Made by a program: the position numbers and the translations under genes | Shown: positions 17,009-25,033 of the stretch, piece by piece | How positions within the stretch are numbered: position 1 is the stretch's first letter | How the letters are laid out: every line of letters begins with the position of its first letter | Origin: UBA2897 sp036733925 | Lineage (GTDB): Bacteria > Bacillota > Negativicutes > Selenomonadales > Selenomonadaceae | Direction of reading: 5' to 3' | Assembly (NCBI GenBank): GCA_036733925.1 | Contig: DAIMZO010000005.1 | Location: 34,167-98,166 of the forward strand | DNA length: 64,000 nucleotides | The notes under the pieces: model-generated | What the model was told of the DNA's origin: nothing | What the model saw: only the letters and a program-made list of their open reading frames with translations | The model's database searches: none

Positions 17009-18157
17009 TTATTTGTCCGGGGTGATCTTGAACGCCGGGATCGCGAACGCACCGGGATTCGGCTGCGGTTTTGACTGCTGCGGCGCCGTGTTCATGAACG
17101 GCATCGGCGCTACCTCAAAGCCCTGCTTTGCCGCGGGGGCCGCGCCCTTTCCCGCCGGATCCGCCTTCTTGCCGACGGTCTCGTCGCTGCCCTCGAAATC
17201 GGTCGCGATGATGGTCGCCTGCACCTCGCCCTTCTTGTCCTCGTCGATGACGGTGCCGAGAATGATGTTGACGTCGGGATCCGTGTTCGTATAGATGTAC
17301 TCCATCGCGTCATTGACCTCGCCGATGGAAAGGCTGCTGTCGGCCGTCAGGTTCAGGATGAAGCCGCGCGCGCCCTCGATGCTCTTGTCGACGAGCGGGC
17401 TGCTCGTCGCCTGCTTCACGGCATCCATCGCGCCGTGCGCACTGTGCCCGATGCCGAGCAGGGCGTCGCTGCTCGGGCTCTGGCGCAGGATCGTCGTGAC
17501 ATCGGCGAAATCGACGTTGATGATGCCCGTCGTCAGGATCAGCTCCGCGACGCAATTGATACCCTGCACGAGCACCTTGTCCGCGTACTCGAAAGCCTGG
17601 CGCACCGAGAGGCGGCGGTTCTCCGGGATCTTCAGCAGGTTGTCGTTCTGCACGGCAATCAGCGCATCCATGTTCTCGCGCATCTTCGCGACACCCTGCG
17701 CCGCGATTGTGCGCTTGCGGCGCCCCTCGTGGTGGAATGGCATGTTGACGATGCCGATGGAGAGGATGCCTTTGTCGTGCGCGATCTTCGCGATGACCGG
17801 TGCCGCGCCGGTGCCGGCGCCGCCGCCCATGCCCGCCGTGATGAAGACCATGTCCGCGCCGGTCATCGCATCCTCGATCTTCGCCTGGTCGGCCTTGGCT
17901 GCCTGTTCGCCAATCTCGACATTGCTGCCCGTGCCGCGCCCGCTGGTCAGGGCCTCTCCAATCTGCAGGGTTTCCACGCCTGCCTCGCGCGCGGCCTTCA
18001 GCTGCATCGCGTCCGTATTGACCGCAATCAGGTCGATATCGAGTTTCTTATGCTGTCCCATGCGCATGAGCGCGCTGTTTCCACCGCCGCCCACGCCGAA
18101 CACCTTGATCTTCGGTTTTAAGATATTCGCTGCAAAGCTAGCCACATCTTCTGCCAT
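17009..18157 (-). CDS. ftsZ: FtsZ-family tubulin-like GTPase, located outside a division cluster
   Basis: The N-terminal GTPase domain has the tubulin signature GGGAGTGAAP and the P-site VFGVGGGGN. The T7 loop region appears as NVDFADVTTIL. Length (382 aa) is normal. Several stretches diverge from typical FtsZ, for example MPFHHEGRRKRTIAAQG in the region following strand S5. The C-terminal tail ends IPAFKITPDK, keeping IPAF but lacking the usual Arg-rich end after it. No ftsA, ftsQ, mur or other division genes are nearby. It may be the only FtsZ or a second paralogue; the rest of the genome is needed to tell. AGGAGG precedes the ATG. Confidence 0.87.
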   Translation of the reverse strand: MAEDVASFAANILKPKIKVFGVGGGGNSALMRMGQHKKLDIDLIAVNTDAMQLKAAREAGVETLQIGEALTSGRGTGSNVEIGEQAAKADQAKIEDAMTGADMVFITAGMGGGAGTGAAPVIAKIAHDKGILSIGIVNMPFHHEGRRKRTIAAQGVAKMRENMDALIAVQNDNLLKIPENRRLSVRQAFEYADKVLVQGINCVAELILTTGIINVDFADVTTILRQSPSSDALLGIGHSAHGAMDAVKQATSSPLVDKSIEGARGFILNLTADSSLSIGEVNDAMEYIYTNTDPDVNIILGTVIDEDKKGEVQATIIATDFEGSDETVGKKADPAGKGAAPAAKQGFEVAPMPFMNTAPQQSKPQPNPGAFAIPAFKITPDK

Positions 18158-18227
18158 CAGCGTTTCCTCCTAATTGCTCTTTCGTGCGTATTTCGTCGTC
18201 TGTTCCGGATTTTCCTGCAACAAGAAA

Positions 18228-18256
18228 GCGGAGCCGCAAAACGTTCGCAGCTCCGC
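18228..18256 (-). promoter_or_regulatory. Terminator-like hairpin in the ftsZ leader
   Basis: GCGGAGC (18228-18234) pairs with GCTCCGC (18250-18256), with additional inner pairing. On the minus strand it is followed by the weak T-rich run TTTCTTG. It lies between a short leader ORF and the ftsZ ribosome binding site, where it could act as an attenuator. Confidence 0.5.
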
Positions 18257-18279
18257 CCGGGTCTCTATAGCGAGCGCGG

Positions 18280-18324
18280 TCAGCTGAACAGGAATACGGC
18301 TAAACACGCAAGCAAAACCTTCAT
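18280..18324 (-). CDS. Possible 14-residue leader peptide upstream of ftsZ
   Basis: A short ORF (MKVLLACLAVFLFS) lies about 50 nt after the predicted ftsZ transcription start and before the terminator-like hairpin. It is strongly hydrophobic. The ribosome binding site is poor: GAGG lies about 16 nt before the ATG, though an in-frame TTG is better placed. It could be a regulatory leader peptide, a tiny membrane peptide or chance. It is reported because of its position between a strong promoter and a hairpin. Confidence 0.35.
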   Translation of the reverse strand: MKVLLACLAVFLFS

Positions 18325-18381
18325 ACTATCCAGTTTCAAACCGCCTCATCTCCCACGTTTCTCCGTCAACAGTTTTATCTA

Positions 18382-18410
18382 ATTATACCGTCAATCGCGT
18401 CGAAACGCAA
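18382..18410 (-). promoter_or_regulatory. Promoter of ftsZ leader transcript
   Basis: A perfect TATAAT (18382-18387, minus strand) has TTGCGT (18405-18410) exactly 17 nt upstream. Transcription would start near 18375, leaving a leader of about 215 nt before ftsZ. Confidence 0.65.
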
Positions 18411-18417
18411 GATACTT

Positions 18418-19836
18418 TTACACAATGCCAGTGAGCATGTAGAACAGGATGCACACGAATGGCACGAGGAATTTCAGTCCCATACATACGACGATGTCGT
18501 AATAGCTCTCGCTATGCGTGAGGCCGCAGATTGCGAGCAGGGTGACGAGCGCGCCGGCATGCGGCACCGGGTCGATACCGATGGAAGCGACATCGACGAT
18601 GCGGTGCAGCACCTCGAGCGGGATGCCCGCCGCCGTCGCCATCTGCACCCACTGGTCACCGAGGGCCGAGAGCGCGATGGTGAGGCCGCTCGACGAGCTG
18701 CCCGTGATGGCGCACATGATGATGGTCGTCAGCGTTGCCGAGAGCAGCACGCCCGAGGAGTTCGCAATGCCGATCAGGGCCTGCGTGATCGGCTGGAAGC
18801 CCGGCATCGCGACGAGCACGCAGCCGAACGCATAGCCCGATGCGACGTTCAGAACCGCCGTGCCCGACGAAAGCGCACCGTAGTTGATTGGCGAGAGGAA
18901 GCCGTCCATGACGCGGAAGCGGTTGCGGCCGATGAAGGCCGCGACGACCGAGCTGATGATCAGTGCGACGCTGATCGACCAGATGGCCGAGACCTTGCCG
19001 ACGCCCGGCGCGAGCAGGCTCAGGTGGAACGGAGCGAATGCCTCGAGGCTGTCCGAGTTCCAATGGAAGCCCCACGACCAGCCGAACGGATTCGACAGGA
19101 TCACGTTGATCACGATGACCATGACGAGCGGCAACAGCGCCCAGTACCATGGGATGTGGATCTTCGGCTCCGGCTTGTGGCGGTGGCTGTCGACGTGGTC
19201 GCCGTAGCCCTCGCCTTTCGCCTTCAGCTTTTTCGCGCGGTGGCCGACCCAGCCCCAGCCGATGGCCAGGTAGAGCAGCGAGGCGAAGATGCCGATGCCC
19301 GGCGCCGCCCAGGTCGACGTCTCAAAATACGACGAAGGGATGATGTTCTGGATCTGCGGCGTGCCCGGCAGGGATACCATCGCGAACGAGAAGATACCCA
19401 TCCAGAGCGTTGCCGGGAGCAGGCGCTTCGGGATGTCCGCCTTGCGGAAGATGACGGCACCGAACGGATACATGACGAACGCGACGACGAAGACCGAGAG
19501 GCCGCCGTACGCGAGGACGCCGCAACCGAGCAGTACGGCGAGGATCGCGCGCTTTTCCCCGAGCACGTCCATAATCTTCGCCGCGACCGACGACGCGAGG
19601 CCGCCCTTCTCCATGAGCTTGGCGAAAACGGCACCGAACAGGAACACCGGATAATACGTCTTCACGTACTCCGCAAGCTTTGTCATGTAGAGCTCACTGT
19701 AGACCGGCAGGATGTCAAAAGCGCTGGCCAGTGCAGCAATACCGGCAAAGAACGGCGCAATCAGGATGATGGACCAGCCGCGATAGGCAAAGTACATCAG
19801 GCCCAAGAGCGCGATGACAATACAAAAACCTTCCAC
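18418..19836 (-). CDS. GntP-family permease (gluconate/organic acid:H+ symporter type)
   Basis: A 472-residue inner-membrane protein with about 12-14 hydrophobic segments. It has GntP-family features such as PVFLFGAVFAKLMEKGG near residue 63, the ITGSSSSGLTIAL stretch near residue 380 and HRIVDVASIGIDPVPHAG near 420. Family members carry gluconate, other sugar acids, hydroxybutyrate or similar anions; the substrate here cannot be told from sequence. The start is GTG at 19836, with AGGAGG 7 nt upstream. It is a single-gene unit, with a strong promoter, divergent from the GltD-like gene. Confidence 0.87.
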   Translation of the reverse strand: MEGFCIVIALLGLMYFAYRGWSIILIAPFFAGIAALASAFDILPVYSELYMTKLAEYVKTYYPVFLFGAVFAKLMEKGGLASSVAAKIMDVLGEKRAILAVLLGCGVLAYGGLSVFVVAFVMYPFGAVIFRKADIPKRLLPATLWMGIFSFAMVSLPGTPQIQNIIPSSYFETSTWAAPGIGIFASLLYLAIGWGWVGHRAKKLKAKGEGYGDHVDSHRHKPEPKIHIPWYWALLPLVMVIVINVILSNPFGWSWGFHWNSDSLEAFAPFHLSLLAPGVGKVSAIWSISVALIISSVVAAFIGRNRFRVMDGFLSPINYGALSSGTAVLNVASGYAFGCVLVAMPGFQPITQALIGIANSSGVLLSATLTTIIMCAITGSSSSGLTIALSALGDQWVQMATAAGIPLEVLHRIVDVASIGIDPVPHAGALVTLLAICGLTHSESYYDIVVCMGLKFLVPFVCILFYMLTGIV

Positions 19837-19920
19837 GAATACTCCTCCTATAGGGGTTTGAGCAGAAAAACATCATCGGGAAAAGTACACACTTCCCCAA
19901 TTTCTATCATAACTTTTTGT

Positions 19921-19949
19921 ATCATAGCATTAAAAAAATTTATTGTCAA
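19921..19949 (-). promoter_or_regulatory. Promoter of the GntP-family permease gene
   Basis: On the minus strand TTGACA (19944-19949) and TATGAT (19921-19926) are separated by 17 nt. Only about 55 nt separate it from the divergent promoter at 20004, so a shared regulator is possible. Confidence 0.8.
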
Positions 19950-20003
19950 CCAACTTTCTAACAATTTAGATTAATCATTAATCCGTTATGAATCCTTTCA
20001 ATC

Positions 20004-20032
20004 TTGACTTTTTGTAAACCGGTTTATATAAT
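20004..20032 (+). promoter_or_regulatory. Promoter of the GltD-like gene
   Basis: TTGACT (20004-20009) and TATAAT (20027-20032) with 17-nt spacing form a near-consensus vegetative promoter about 48 nt upstream of the start codon. Confidence 0.85.
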
Positions 20033-20079
20033 GATACCAGAAGGGAAGCTTGTATACAGAAAGAAACAGGTGAAACGAA

Positions 20080-21315
20080 ATGGCTGTCCATGTTATCAAC
20101 GAAGCGCGGCGCTGCCTGCAGTGCAAGAAACCGATGTGCCAGATGCACGGCTGCCCGGTCGAGACCAATATCCCGGAGATGATCCGCCTCTTCCTCAAAG
20201 GCGATATCAATGAGGCCGGCGCCATGCTGTTCGAGAATAACCCCCTGAGCGTGGTCTGCTCCCTCGTCTGCGACCACGAGGCCCAGTGCGAGGGCAACTG
20301 CATCCAGGGACGCCGCGGCGCACCGGTGCAGATCTCGTCGATTGAGCACTACATCTCGGAGACCTATCTCGACAAGGCCGTGCTGAAGCGTGAGCCCTCC
20401 AAGGGGCAGAACGTCGCGATCATCGGCTCGGGCCCGGCCGGCATCACGGTTGCCGTGAAGCTCGCCCAGCTCGGCTACGACGTCACGATGTTCGAGCGCA
20501 TGGACAAGATTGGCGGCATGCTGCGCTACGGCATCCCGGATTTCCGCCTGCCGAAGACGATCCTCGACCGCTATCAGAAGAAGCTCTACGAGCTCGGCAT
20601 CCACATCCGTCCGAACACCGACATCGGCGGCGTGCTGACCATCGACACGCTGTTTGGTGACGGCTACGACGCGGTCTTCATCGGCTCGGGCGTCTGGCGG
20701 CCGCGCTCGCTCGGCGTCAAGGGCGAGAGCCTCGCGAACAGCCACTACGCGATCGACTATCTGCAGAACCCGGACGTCTACCACCTCGGCGACCGCGTCG
20801 CGGTCATCGGCTCGGGCAACTCCGCCATCGACGTCGCGCGCACGGCCATCCGCAAGGGCAGCCGCTACGTCACGATCTACGCGCGCCATCAGGAGGTCCG
20901 CGCGAGCATCCGCGAGTTCGAATACGCGCAGGCCGACGGCGTCGAGTTCGAGTTCAACAAAGGCGTTGCCGCGCTCACGCACGAGGGGCCGATGCTCACC
21001 GACCGCGAGTACGATAAGGACGGCAAGCTCGTCAGCGAAAGCGAGCCGAAGCTCTACCCGGCTGACAGCACCGTCATCGCCGTCTCGCAGGGGCCGAAGG
21101 ACCGCATCGTCAGCACGACGACCGGCGTCGGAACCGACGATGTCGGGCTCATCGAGGTCAACGAGGTCGGCGAGACGACACGCGAGGGCGTGTTCTCGGC
21201 CGGCGACGTCGTCAAAGGATCGTGGAACGTCGTGCAGACCGTCAAGGACGCAAAGCACGTTGCTGCCGCCATCGACGAATACCTGACCAAGAAACGCACC
21301 AAGACCAACGCATAA
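20080..21315 (+). CDS. Orphan GltD-like NAD(P)-dependent flavoprotein oxidoreductase
   Basis: Related to the glutamate synthase small subunit and NfnB. An N-terminal Cys-rich region for [4Fe-4S] clusters (CLQCKKPMCQMHGCP, then CSLVCDHEAQCEGNC) precedes an FAD motif (IIGSGPAGITVA, residue ~110) and an NAD(P) motif (VIGSGNSAIDVARTA, residue ~245). At 411 aa it is shorter than the NfnB protein in this window (465 aa). No glutamate synthase large subunit or other partner lies beside it. It has its own promoter and terminator on the plus strand, so it is a single-gene unit. The electron acceptor is unknown. Confidence 0.85.
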   Translation: MAVHVINEARRCLQCKKPMCQMHGCPVETNIPEMIRLFLKGDINEAGAMLFENNPLSVVCSLVCDHEAQCEGNCIQGRRGAPVQISSIEHYISETYLDKAVLKREPSKGQNVAIIGSGPAGITVAVKLAQLGYDVTMFERMDKIGGMLRYGIPDFRLPKTILDRYQKKLYELGIHIRPNTDIGGVLTIDTLFGDGYDAVFIGSGVWRPRSLGVKGESLANSHYAIDYLQNPDVYHLGDRVAVIGSGNSAIDVARTAIRKGSRYVTIYARHQEVRASIREFEYAQADGVEFEFNKGVAALTHEGPMLTDREYDKDGKLVSESEPKLYPADSTVIAVSQGPKDRIVSTTTGVGTDDVGLIEVNEVGETTREGVFSAGDVVKGSWNVVQTVKDAKHVAAAIDEYLTKKRTKTNA

Positions 21316-21330
21316 CCGTTGTTGCATAAA

Positions 21331-21362
21331 AAAGCAGGCTGCATCTGCAGCCTGCTTTTTTT
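21331..21362. terminator. Bidirectional intrinsic terminator
   Basis: GCAGGCTGC and GCAGCCTGC (within 21333-21356) form a tight hairpin, with an A run before it and a T run after. It serves the plus-strand GltD-like gene and the convergent exonuclease gene. Confidence 0.88.
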
Positions 21363-21924
21363 ATCTCTGGCGGAAGGGTTGGATGCGGACGCCGATATGG
21401 CGCGCGAGAGCGCGGAAGTCCTGCTCGCCGACCTCGCGGGCGGCGCAGATCGGTATCGCCGCACAGGTCTTCGCATCGTCGAGGGCCTGATGGTGATGGA
21501 AGTCGATATGCAGGAACTGCCCGACCGTATCGAGCTTGTGGTTCTCGAGATCCGGCCAGACCTTCCGCGAGATCGCGACCGTATCCGCATACGAGAATAC
21601 GGGCGCCTCGAGATGCGCGCCGTAGAGGCACGCCCTCAGCACGCTCATATCGAAGCGCGCGTTATGCGCGACGACGATGCGCCCCGCGAGATGCGCGGCG
21701 AGCTCCGGCCATATCGCCGCGAAGTCCGGCGCATCCGCGGTGTCCGCGCTCGTGATGCCGTGGATCCGCGTGTTGAACCAGTTGTAGTAGTTGCGCGGCG
21801 GGCGGATCAGCGTGTAGTAGCTGTCCACGAGTTTCCCGCCGGCAATCTCGACGACCGCGACCGAGCACGCCGAGTCGCGGCGCGAGGTCGCGGTCTCAAA
21901 GTCGATGGCCGCAAAATCTAACAC
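21361..21924 (-). CDS. DnaQ-like 3'-5' exonuclease (DEDDh family)
   Basis: The three exonuclease motifs are present: AAIDFETAT (DxE) at the N-terminus, AHNARFD in the middle, and HQALDDAKTCA (H and D of DEDDh) near residue 150. A start at GTG 21924 (187 aa, beginning with the exonuclease fold) is supported by GGGAGGGG upstream; the in-frame extension runs back into a palindrome. It is probably a stand-alone proofreading or repair exonuclease, not the Pol III epsilon subunit, but that cannot be fixed from sequence. It is convergent with the GltD-like gene. Confidence 0.82.
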   Translation of the reverse strand: MLDFAAIDFETATSRRDSACSVAVVEIAGGKLVDSYYTLIRPPRNYYNWFNTRIHGITSADTADAPDFAAIWPELAAHLAGRIVVAHNARFDMSVLRACLYGAHLEAPVFSYADTVAISRKVWPDLENHKLDTVGQFLHIDFHHHQALDDAKTCAAIPICAAREVGEQDFRALARHIGVRIQPFRQR

Positions 21925-21944
21925 AGGGCATCCCCTCCCAGATG

Positions 21945-21965
21945 GCCTTCCCCCGAGGGGAAGGC
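21945..21965. repeat. GC-rich palindrome (REP-like) between nfnB and the exonuclease gene
   Basis: GCCTTCCCC (21945-21953) and GGGGAAGGC (21957-21965) form a 9-bp stem with a 3-nt loop and no T tract. It resembles short dispersed palindromes seen in many Firmicutes genomes. Only one copy is visible here. Confidence 0.4.
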
Positions 21966-21983
21966 TTATGACAGCCAAAGTCT

Positions 21984-23381
21984 TTACTTATTTTTCAGGT
22001 ACTCGTCGATGGCGGCGGCGGCTTTGCGGCCCGCGCCCATCGCGAGGATGACGGTCGCGGCGCCGGTCACGATATCGCCGCCGGCGAACACGCCCTCTTT
22101 GCTCGTCTTGCCGGTCTCCTCATCGGCCGCGATATTGCCGCGCTTCGTTGTCTCGAGGCCCGGCGTCGTATGCGCGATAATCGGGTTCGGGCCCGTGCCG
22201 ATGGCGATGATGACCGTATCCATCGGCTCCGTGAACTCCGAGCCATCGATGGGCACCGGACGGCGGCGTCCGGACGCGTCCGGCTCGCCGAGCTCCATGC
22301 GGATACAACGCAGTTCCTTGACCCAGCCGTTCTCGTCGCCGATCACCTCGACCGGGTTCGTCAGCAGCTGGAAGCGGATGCCCTCCTCCTTCGCATGGCC
22401 GACTTCCTCCGCGCGGGCCGGGAGCTCGGCCTCGCTGCGGCGGTAGACGATGGAGACTTCCTCTGCGCCGAGGCGCAGGGCCGTGCGCGCCGCGTCCATC
22501 GCGACGTTGCCGCCGCCGACAACCGCGACCTTCTTCCCGACCTTGATTGGCGTCGCGTGGTTCGGGAAATCGTAGGCCTTCATGAGGTTGCAGCGTGTCA
22601 GGAACTCGTTCGCCGAGTAGACGCCGTTGAGGTTCTCGCCCGGGATGTTCTGGAAGCGCGGCAGTCCAGCGCCCGTGCCGATGAACACCGCGTCAAAGCC
22701 CTCGTCCTCCAGGAGTTCGTCGACCGTGAACAGGCGGCCAGCGACGGAGTCGAGCTCGATGTCGACGCCGAGATCCTGGATTGCGTCGATCTCCTTCTGC
22801 ACGACCTTGTCTTTCGGCAGGCGGAATTCCGGGATGCCATAGGACAGCACGCCGCCTGCCTTGTGCAGGGCCTCGAAGATCGTGACCTTGTAGCCTTTCT
22901 TCGCGAGGTCGCCGGCGCAGGAAAGGCCGGACGGGCCGGAGCCGATGACCGCGACGCGCTTCGCGTCCTTGGCCGGCTCGACCTTCTCTGCCTTCTCGCC
23001 CTTCGCCATCGCGCGGTCTGCGGCAAAGCGCTCGAGGCGGCCGATGGCGACCGGCTCGCCGCGCTTGCCGACGATGCAGTTCGCCTCGCACTGCGTCTCC
23101 TGCGGGCAGACGCGTCCGCAGATGGCCGGCAGGGCGTTCGACTCCTTGATCTTGTCGATGGCGCCGTCGAAATCGCGGTTCTTGATGCGCTCGATGAACG
23201 CCGGGATGTCGATGGCGACCGGGCAGCCTTTGCGGCAGAGAGGCACCTTGCAGTGCAGGCAGCGCTCTGCCTCCGCGACCGCCGTCTCCTCGTCGTAGCC
23301 CAGAGCCACTTCATCAAAATTATGTGCGCGTACCGAAGGATCCTGCTCCGGCATCTCGTGCTTCTTTAAGGACAATGCCAT
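21984..23381 (-). CDS. nfnB: NfnB-type subunit, NADH-dependent reduced ferredoxin:NADP+ oxidoreductase
   Basis: The large subunit of an NfnAB-type electron-bifurcating transhydrogenase, which couples NADH and reduced ferredoxin oxidation to NADP+ reduction in the cytoplasm. Cys clusters for two [4Fe-4S] centres (CLHCKVPLCRKGCP; CGRVCPQETQCEANC) are near residues 40-110. An FAD motif (IGSGPSGLSCAG) and an NADPH motif (GGGNVAMDAARTA) follow. At 465 aa it matches NfnB. Such proteins are often annotated as glutamate synthase small subunit, but the adjacent nfnA (8 nt upstream) and absence of gltB favour Nfn. Confidence 0.87.
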   Translation of the reverse strand: MALSLKKHEMPEQDPSVRAHNFDEVALGYDEETAVAEAERCLHCKVPLCRKGCPVAIDIPAFIERIKNRDFDGAIDKIKESNALPAICGRVCPQETQCEANCIVGKRGEPVAIGRLERFAADRAMAKGEKAEKVEPAKDAKRVAVIGSGPSGLSCAGDLAKKGYKVTIFEALHKAGGVLSYGIPEFRLPKDKVVQKEIDAIQDLGVDIELDSVAGRLFTVDELLEDEGFDAVFIGTGAGLPRFQNIPGENLNGVYSANEFLTRCNLMKAYDFPNHATPIKVGKKVAVVGGGNVAMDAARTALRLGAEEVSIVYRRSEAELPARAEEVGHAKEEGIRFQLLTNPVEVIGDENGWVKELRCIRMELGEPDASGRRRPVPIDGSEFTEPMDTVIIAIGTGPNPIIAHTTPGLETTKRGNIAADEETGKTSKEGVFAGGDIVTGAATVILAMGAGRKAAAAIDEYLKNK

Positions 23382-23389
23382 AGTTCTAC

Positions 23390-24229
23390 TTACCTCCCAA
23401 GGCCGATGCGACAGACGTGGTCTTTCTCCTCTGCCTCCAGATCGCGGTACATGCGCTGACGGCTCATGAGTCCCTTGAAATCGACCGCGTGTCCGTCAAA
23501 CTCCGGGCCGTCGACGCAGGCGAATTTCGTCTCGTCGCCGACCGTCACGCGGCAGCCGCCGCACATCCCCGTGCCGTCGACCATGATCGGGTTCAGGCTC
23601 ACGACCGTCGGAATGCCGAGCTCGCGCGTCGCGTCCGCAACGCTCTTCATCATGATGACCGGGCCGATGGCCGTGATCTGGCCGATCTTCTCGCCGCGGT
23701 CGACGAGGGCCTGCACCGCGTAGGTCACGAAGCCCTTGATGCCGCGGGAGCCGTCATCGGTCGTCACGAGGATCTCGTCCGTGACCGCTTTCATCTGATC
23801 CTCCATGATCAGGATATCCTTCGTCTTGGCGCCCATGATTGCGATGACCTTGTTGCCCGCCTCTTTCATCGCACGCGCAATCGGGTAGGTCGGCGCGACA
23901 CCGATGCCGCCGCCGACCACGACGACCGCACCGTCCATCTTCCGGATGACCGAAGGCCGGCCGAGCGGACCGACAAAGTCCGCGAGGCTGTCTCCCTCCT
24001 GCATCGCCGCGAGCTCCATCGTCGTCGCGCCGATAACCTGGAACACGAGCAGGATGGTTCCCTTCTCGCGGTCGAAATCCGCGATAGTCAGGGGGATGCG
24101 CTCGCCCTCCTCATTCGTGCGCAGGATGATGAACTGCCCCGGCTGGGCTTTCCGCGCGACGCGCGGCGCATCGATCTGATACGCGTAGACGTTCGGGGAA
24201 AGTTCCTCCTTGGAAAGGATCTTAAACAT
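23390..24229 (-). CDS. nfnA: NfnA-type subunit (ferredoxin-NADP+ reductase-like, FAD and [2Fe-2S])
   Basis: The small subunit of the NfnAB complex, resembling dihydroorotate dehydrogenase electron-transfer subunits. An FAD-binding beta-barrel (AQPGQFIILR, IPLTIAD) and NAD-binding segment (VVVVGGGIGVAPTYPIARA) are followed by the Cys motif DGTGMCGGCRV...FACVDGPEFDGH for the [2Fe-2S] cluster. Length 279 aa fits. The start ATG has AGGAG upstream. Its position just before nfnB makes the pair convincing. Confidence 0.87.
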   Translation of the reverse strand: MFKILSKEELSPNVYAYQIDAPRVARKAQPGQFIILRTNEEGERIPLTIADFDREKGTILLVFQVIGATTMELAAMQEGDSLADFVGPLGRPSVIRKMDGAVVVVGGGIGVAPTYPIARAMKEAGNKVIAIMGAKTKDILIMEDQMKAVTDEILVTTDDGSRGIKGFVTYAVQALVDRGEKIGQITAIGPVIMMKSVADATRELGIPTVVSLNPIMVDGTGMCGGCRVTVGDETKFACVDGPEFDGHAVDFKGLMSRQRMYRDLEAEEKDHVCRIGLGR

Positions 24230-24270
24230 TGTACAACTCTCCTAAACTAGAATCTATCCATACCTGACGG

Positions 24271-25017
24271 TCAGTGCTGGAACACCCCGTCAAGATAGGC
24301 TTCAAGGTTTGCCTTGATTGGCATGACGTAAAGGCTCCCGTCGTGCGCGTCGGCGAACTCCATCACACGGTGCGTGAAGTCCACGGCCCAGTCGAGGCTC
24401 GTCTCGAACTCCGGCGGGAACACGACGCTGTTCTTGCGCTCCCAATAGCTTTTCGAGCGTGCGGTCATGACCGGGGAGACGCCCCAATAGACCTCCTGCC
24501 CCTGCAGCATGTCCGCGTACATCGAGAGGTAGCGCATATCGTAGAACGGCTGCGTGAAGAAGCCTTTCGCGCCGGCCTGGATCTTGCGCTGGATGCGGTA
24601 GAGCTCATCGCGCATCGAGCTGCGGTACTGGTCGATGCCCGCGTAGACCTTGACCTCCGGCATCTCCCGGCCGAATTTCCAGATCACGTCCGGCGTCTGC
24701 GTCGGGTAGACCTCATGGCTCATATCCTGCGGCGGGTCGCCCTCGATGACGAGCACCTCCGTGATATGATGCTCGCGCAGGTACGCCTTCATCGGCAGTT
24801 CCCGGTTCAGGTCGATATCCATCGCGCGGATATGCGGCATCACGGACGGGAATGTCTCCCGCGCGATGGCCGCGCCCTCCCAGCTCCTAGTATCAAAGCG
24901 CAGGAGATCCGGCACGTTGATGACATCCACCTGATCCTGATATTTTGCGACGAGCGCGAGCTCCGCGCGGAGGGATTCCTCATCGCGCGGCACCAGCTCC
25001 ACCGATACGCGTTTCAT
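24271..25017 (-). CDS. metF: 5,10-methylenetetrahydrofolate reductase family protein
   Basis: MetF-type TIM-barrel flavoproteins reduce methylene-THF to methyl-THF for methionine synthesis or the Wood-Ljungdahl methyl branch. Conserved segments are present: SVELVPR at the N-terminus, VLVIEGDPPQD in the middle and IQAGAKGFFTQPFYD near residue 155. At 248 aa it is shorter than E. coli MetF (about 296). The start at 25017 is chosen because the longer frame overlaps fhs. The chain fhs-metF-nfnA-nfnB puts it beside its folate-pathway enzymes and a redox complex. Electron donor is unknown. Confidence 0.8.
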   Translation of the reverse strand: MKRVSVELVPRDEESLRAELALVAKYQDQVDVINVPDLLRFDTRSWEGAAIARETFPSVMPHIRAMDIDLNRELPMKAYLREHHITEVLVIEGDPPQDMSHEVYPTQTPDVIWKFGREMPEVKVYAGIDQYRSSMRDELYRIQRKIQAGAKGFFTQPFYDMRYLSMYADMLQGQEVYWGVSPVMTARSKSYWERKNSVVFPPEFETSLDWAVDFTHRVMEFADAHDGSLYVMPIKANLEAYLDGVFQH

Positions 25018-25033
25018 TCGCCTCAGCTCCTTG

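Noticed and set aside
21984..23381. Glutamate synthase (NADPH) small subunit
   Set aside because: No large subunit is nearby, and an NfnA-type gene lies directly upstream, so NfnB fits better.
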